A DNA stretch of 9,437 nucleotides from NCBI GenBank assembly GCA_034440595.1, contig JAWXCH010000230.1, forward strand, positions 1 to 9,437, in the 5' to 3' direction. This DNA is from JAWXCH01 sp034440595. GTDB taxonomy: Bacteria; Planctomycetota; Planctomycetia; Pirellulales; JALHPA01. Below the pieces are notes generated by a model, which was not told where the DNA came from, searched no databases, and saw only the letters and a list, made by a program, of their open reading frames with translations. Of the stretch, positions 6,893 through 9,437 are shown one piece after another (within the stretch, counting starts at the first letter, position 1; each line of letters begins with the position of its first letter). Made by a program: the position numbers and the translations under genes.

Positions 6893-7549
6893 ATGGATCG
6901 TGAACCTCGGATCTGGGCACGCGCAATTCTGTTCTCTACCAGTCTGACCCTGTTGGTCTGTACCGGTTGCAGCCTGATATCCACTGCTGCGTATATTGTC
7001 ACTCCAAATGATACTTCGGCAGAATTTACCGGGCTTGATGGCAAACGTGTTGCAGTCATCTGTCGCTCAGCATCGATTGGGTATGCCCATCCGACTGCCG
7101 GTCGAGACCTGGCCACCGCCGTTGGAAAGTTGATTGCCAAGAATGGTCGCAAGGTCGAAATCATCGACGAGCGCGAGCTGGCCGATTGGGTCGACAAAAA
7201 TGACTGGGACGAGTACTACGAAGTCGGTCGCGCTTTAAAAGCCGACATGGTGGTCGGGATCGATCTCGAGCATTTTGAGATTGCCCGTGAGCAAACGTTG
7301 TATCAAGGAAACGCCGATGTAGTGCTCAGTGTGTACGATATCAAGAGTGGAAAAAAGAGTCCGGTCTGGGACAAGAACCCGCCAACGGTTATGTACCCGA
7401 CACAGCCAGTGTCTAGTGCGGATCATTCGGAGGCTGAGTTTCGCAAGCGATATCTTGCCGTGCTGGCCCACAATATTGGCAAGAACTTCTACAAACATGA
7501 CTCGCGAGCCGATTTTGCACCCGATAGTACGGTGCTGGGAGTACGATAA
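6893..7549 (+). CDS. Predicted lipoprotein of unknown function, 218 aa
   Basis: I do not recognise a named family. The N terminus has a basic start (Arg3, Arg7, Arg10), a hydrophobic core (11-22) and a lipobox-like end, VCTGC, with Cys26 as the likely lipidated residue. The Cys at -3 is non-standard, so ordinary secretion is also possible. The mature part alternates strands and helices: KRVAVIC (51-57), a helix at about 70-84, RKVEII (86-91), a helix at about 107-115, ADMVVGIDLEHFEI (117-130) and ADVVLSVYDIKSGK (141-154). This pattern is reminiscent of the alpha/beta fold of envelope lipoproteins such as LpoB, FlgO and CsgG, but that comparison is inference. The C terminus (after about 160) is charged and lacks a recognised motif. 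The ATG at 6893 has a clear ribosome binding site (AAGGA at 6881-6885, 7-base spacer). It follows ymdB by 242 bases, so it is probably a separate transcription unit. Confidence 0.8.
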   Translation: MDREPRIWARAILFSTSLTLLVCTGCSLISTAAYIVTPNDTSAEFTGLDGKRVAVICRSASIGYAHPTAGRDLATAVGKLIAKNGRKVEIIDERELADWVDKNDWDEYYEVGRALKADMVVGIDLEHFEIAREQTLYQGNADVVLSVYDIKSGKKSPVWDKNPPTVMYPTQPVSSADHSEAEFRKRYLAVLAHNIGKNFYKHDSRADFAPDSTVLGVR

Positions 7550-7616
7550 CGATCGCGGGAAGACCCACACACTAACCCGCTGCGCCAGCCAGGTGCCGCA
7601 CCGTTTGATTGATTTA

Positions 7617-7674
7617 CTCGCTTGCGCGTCGAATAAGTGTAAAACCACGCTCACCAGCGCAAAGTGCAAGCGAG
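7617..7674 (+). repeat. Long inverted repeat, possible stem-loop after the lipoprotein gene
   Basis: CTCGCTTGC (7617-7625) is a perfect inverted match to GCAAGCGAG (7666-7674), and the pairing continues inward with a G-T wobble and a C-G pair. A nested alternative, TTGCGC (7622-7627) with GCGCAA (7657-7662), competes with it. It begins 68 bases after the lipoprotein stop codon and could protect the 3' end of that transcript or belong to a structured RNA. Confidence 0.45.
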
Positions 7675-7702
7675 GCTCACTGCTCGGTCGCTTCTCTTTC
7701 GA

Positions 7703-7720
7703 ATTTCGCGGGCGCGAAAT
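7703..7720. repeat. Inverted repeat ATTTCGCG-GG-CGCGAAAT
   Basis: Two perfect 8-base arms with a 2-base centre. As DNA this is a good form for a dimeric regulator site; as RNA the loop would have to open to at least four bases. It lies 234 bases upstream of the hydrolase gene. Confidence 0.5.
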
Positions 7721-7780
7721 AGTGTCCATGAACGGGGTGGCCCTCTTTTACACGATTGTCCCCATTTGCGCGCCAGCATT

Positions 7781-7797
7781 CTTTCACGGAGTGAAAG
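7781..7797. repeat. Hairpin CTTTCAC-GGA-GTGAAAG
   Basis: A perfect 7-bp stem with a GGA loop, five bases before the palindrome at 7803-7814. There is no T-tract after it. It belongs to the dyad cluster of this gap. Confidence 0.45.
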
Positions 7798-7802
7798 GCA
7801 AC

Positions 7803-7814
7803 AATTGGCCAATT
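7803..7814. repeat. 12-bp perfect palindrome AATTGGCCAATT
   Basis: A perfect uninterrupted palindrome about 140 bases upstream of the hydrolase start codon. It could be an operator for that gene; no regulator is encoded nearby. Confidence 0.4.
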
Positions 7815-7953
7815 CATTCCGTCTCTGCGGATTGTACCGCCTGTAGCGGCCTGTTTTGTTGACGCTAGATGTGCTCGCATTTACGATGGAGTAGGCAGCG
7901 ATTGTGCGGCCGTCCATCGTTGTGCAAGTTGTTCTCAGTCAAGGTGATCAAGC

Positions 7954-8895
7954 ATGGTGTCTACATTGCGTTGTCGCACTATCTTCACTGCGTTGTTGAT
8001 TTCGCTGCTTGGTGCAGCCGCTTCGGTTCATGCTCAGTCAACCAAGACGGCACCTTCGAAGCTTCCGCCGCCAGTCGAAATGACATTGGATACCAGTGAT
8101 GGTGTTCCGTTAGCGGCCACCTACTGGGCCGGCACAAACAAGAAAGATACCGTGCCGGTGGTCCTTCTGCACATGTACAAGGGGAGTAGAGCCGACTTCA
8201 AGACCTTGCCGCTCCTGTTGCAACAGCAAGGGCACGCCGTACTGGCCGTCGATCTACGCGGCCACGGCAAAAGTACCAGTGTGAAACGCGGCGCGCGCGA
8301 AGAAAAAGTCGATCAGGCCACTTTGCGCAAGGCAGATTTTGAAGCCATGTTACTAGACATGGAAGCCGTTAAAAAGTTTCTGCTCGCCGAAAACAACGAA
8401 GGCAAACTGAATATTCGCAAACTATGTGTAATTGGCGCCGAGATGGGAGCTACGGTGGCTGTAAAGTGGGCAATGCTGGACTGGAGATGGCCTGTCCTAA
8501 CAACTGGCCCGCAAGGTCAGGACGTTCAAGCGCTGGTCCTGCTGACTCCGGATCCTGCCTTCAAAGGGATTCCTCTTCGAGACGCGCTGGCATTTCCGCC
8601 GATTCAGTCGGGGATATCGATGATGATTGTGGCCGGCTCCAAAGACAATGCGAATTTTCGCGACGCCAAACGTATTCATCAAGGACTGGAGCGCTTTCGA
8701 CCTGCCCCTCCTGCCAATGAGGCTGAAGCAAAACAGAATCTCTACTTCGTTCCGCTGAACACCAGCTTGCAAGGAACCAAGATGCTTGGTGAACGGAATC
8801 AGGAACTGGAACGGAGCATTCTCAAGTTCATTGACTTACGGCTGGTGAAGAATCCTACCGATCCCTGGTCCGAACGCAAGAACCCGCTGAAGTAA
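7954..8895 (+). CDS. Exported alpha/beta-hydrolase-fold protein, probably non-catalytic, 313 aa
   Basis: A Sec-type signal peptide is clear: Arg6 and Arg8, hydrophobic core 9-22, likely cleavage after Ala27 (VHA-QS). The mature protein has an alpha/beta-hydrolase core: strand VVLLHMYKGSR (69-79, the HG-like oxyanion loop region), AVLAVDLRGHGKS (95-107, a classic signature), the nucleophile elbow VIGAEMGATVAV (159-170), ALVLLTPD (193-200), MMIVAGSKD (223-231, with the usual acid Asp231), and SLQGTKML (271-278) where the catalytic His normally lies. The elbow reads G-A-E-M-G, so the nucleophile Ser is replaced by Glu163 (GAG, 8440-8442). The His position appears to be Gln273. Both changes argue for a pseudoenzyme or a binding protein, although the His alignment is by eye. 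The ATG at 7954 has AAGGTGAT upstream (7941-7948), though close to the start. It is probably a single-gene unit, convergent with the LysM gene. Confidence 0.85.
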   Translation: MVSTLRCRTIFTALLISLLGAAASVHAQSTKTAPSKLPPPVEMTLDTSDGVPLAATYWAGTNKKDTVPVVLLHMYKGSRADFKTLPLLLQQQGHAVLAVDLRGHGKSTSVKRGAREEKVDQATLRKADFEAMLLDMEAVKKFLLAENNEGKLNIRKLCVIGAEMGATVAVKWAMLDWRWPVLTTGPQGQDVQALVLLTPDPAFKGIPLRDALAFPPIQSGISMMIVAGSKDNANFRDAKRIHQGLERFRPAPPANEAEAKQNLYFVPLNTSLQGTKMLGERNQELERSILKFIDLRLVKNPTDPWSERKNPLK

Positions 8896-8899
8896 TGCG

Positions 8900-8927
8900 G
8901 ACTGCGGTAATTTGACTGGCCGCGGTC
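8900..8927 (+). terminator. Weak possible terminator after the hydrolase gene
   Basis: GACTGCGG (8900-8907) can pair with CCGCGGTC (8920-8927), 8 bp with one T-G wobble, around a 12-base loop. TTCTGGG follows, which is not a proper T-run. It lies five bases past the stop codon in the 58-base gap between convergent genes, where a terminator is expected. Confidence 0.25.
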
Positions 8928-8953
8928 TTCTGGGCACGTTTGATATCGCCGGC

Positions 8954-9437
8954 TTACTTAGCTGCTCGAGCCGGATCTAACACCGGGACCGCTAGCACCA
9001 TGCCAGGGCGAAGATCTTGCGGGCTGCGCAATTGCGACGAATTGGCCTGTAGCAGGATGTTCTTGTGTTGAACGTCGCCGTACACCTTTCTGGCGATTAG
9101 CGACAACGTATCGTGCGATTCCACAGTGTAGCTTCGTGAGCTGGCGATCCGCGGTTCGCTATCCGATGCGGCCGGATTGGAGCCAGTCACTGGTGCGGAG
9201 CGCAACGGGTTGCTACCGGTCGATGCCGACCTCCAGACATTGACCATCCGGCCTGAACTGGACGGACTGGCAGCAGTTGCCACGTCGGTACTGGTCATCG
9301 GCGACGTCAACGAGACTGACGGAGGACTGGGCGCATTATACGGCCGCGTTGCAGTTGGCGAAGTCACCGCAGGGGGCCGCAAAGGGATCACGGGAAACAA
9401 CTGCTTTGAAGTTTCCACTTCCGTGGCAGGCAGGGCA
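8954..9437 (-). CDS. LysM-domain protein, 5' end outside the window
   Basis: The visible C-terminal part is about 160 residues. Counting from the GTG at 9418, residues 1-90 form a low-complexity linker rich in Pro, Ser, Thr and Ala. Residues 95-146 (8981-9136) form one LysM domain: SRSYTVESHDTLSLIARKVY (94-113), ILLQANSSQL (121-130) and LRPGMVLAVP (136-145). LysM is a peptidoglycan- or chitin-binding module of about 45-50 residues, so an envelope or periplasmic location is likely. The protein ends eight residues after the domain. The frame stays open from 9418 to the window edge, and the GTG has no clear ribosome binding site, so the real start is probably beyond 9437. Its role, whether anchoring, a hydrolase partner or a secretion accessory, cannot be decided from this part. 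Confidence 0.85.
   Translation of the reverse strand, partial: ALPATEVETSKQLFPVIPLRPPAVTSPTATRPYNAPSPPSVSLTSPMTSTDVATAASPSSSGRMVNVWRSASTGSNPLRSAPVTGSNPAASDSEPRIASSRSYTVESHDTLSLIARKVYGDVQHKNILLQANSSQLRSPQDLRPGMVLAVPVLDPARAAK

Larger units (their letters stand above)
7550..7953. other. Dyad-rich 404-base intergenic region
   Basis: No gene is supported: the open frame running from 7329 to 7862 is a shadow of the lipoprotein gene continuing by chance. The region is notable for inverted repeats: 7617-7625 with 7666-7674, GTGTAAAA (7637-7644) with TTTTACAC (7746-7753), 7703-7720, 7781-7797 and 7803-7814. CCGC/GCGG (7837-7849) followed by CCTGTTTTGTT is a poor terminator candidate. The promoter of the following hydrolase gene must lie here but no clear consensus was found. 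Confidence 0.55.

Noticed and set aside
7329..7862. 177-residue plus-strand open frame overlapping the lipoprotein gene.
   Set aside because: It starts inside the lipoprotein gene in another frame and its translation is rich in Arg, Cys and Thr without motifs; a chance extension.

Overview
This window looks like chromosome from a planctomycete, most likely the Pirellulaceae (Rhodopirellula/Blastopirellula relatives). That assignment is inferred from protein style, not from a marker gene. The clues are moderate G+C, long gaps between genes, an rny-ymdB pair, an MFS permease of a type I associate with planctomycetes, and small secreted or lipoprotein genes without clear relatives. No mobile element, CRISPR array, tRNA or rRNA was seen.

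Layout from left to right. Positions 1-372 are non-coding and hold a plausible promoter for an MFS permease gene (373-2115, +), which ends at a very strong intrinsic terminator (2146-2187). Convergent to it is tilS (2214-3278, -), the tRNA-Ile lysidine synthetase. A long gap (3279-4193) with several dyads but no credible gene separates tilS from a divergent pair: rny (4194-5747, +; RNase Y) and, 69 bases downstream, a ymdB-type phosphodiesterase gene (5817-6650, +). Then come a small predicted lipoprotein of unknown function (6893-7549, +), a 404-base gap unusually rich in inverted repeats, a secreted alpha/beta-hydrolase-fold protein that appears to lack its catalytic Ser and His (7954-8895, +), and the 3' part of a LysM-domain gene (8954-9437, -) that runs off the window.

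Functionally, tilS, rny and ymdB are core RNA-metabolism genes: tRNA anticodon modification, membrane-anchored mRNA decay, and a metallophosphodiesterase often encoded beside rny. The lipoprotein, pseudo-hydrolase and LysM protein point to the cell envelope or an exported compartment and show no obvious operon link. I found no clear undescribed multi-gene system. The best leads are the catalytically altered hydrolase, the Asn-to-Asp change in the YmdB metal site, and the dyad cluster at 7617-7814.
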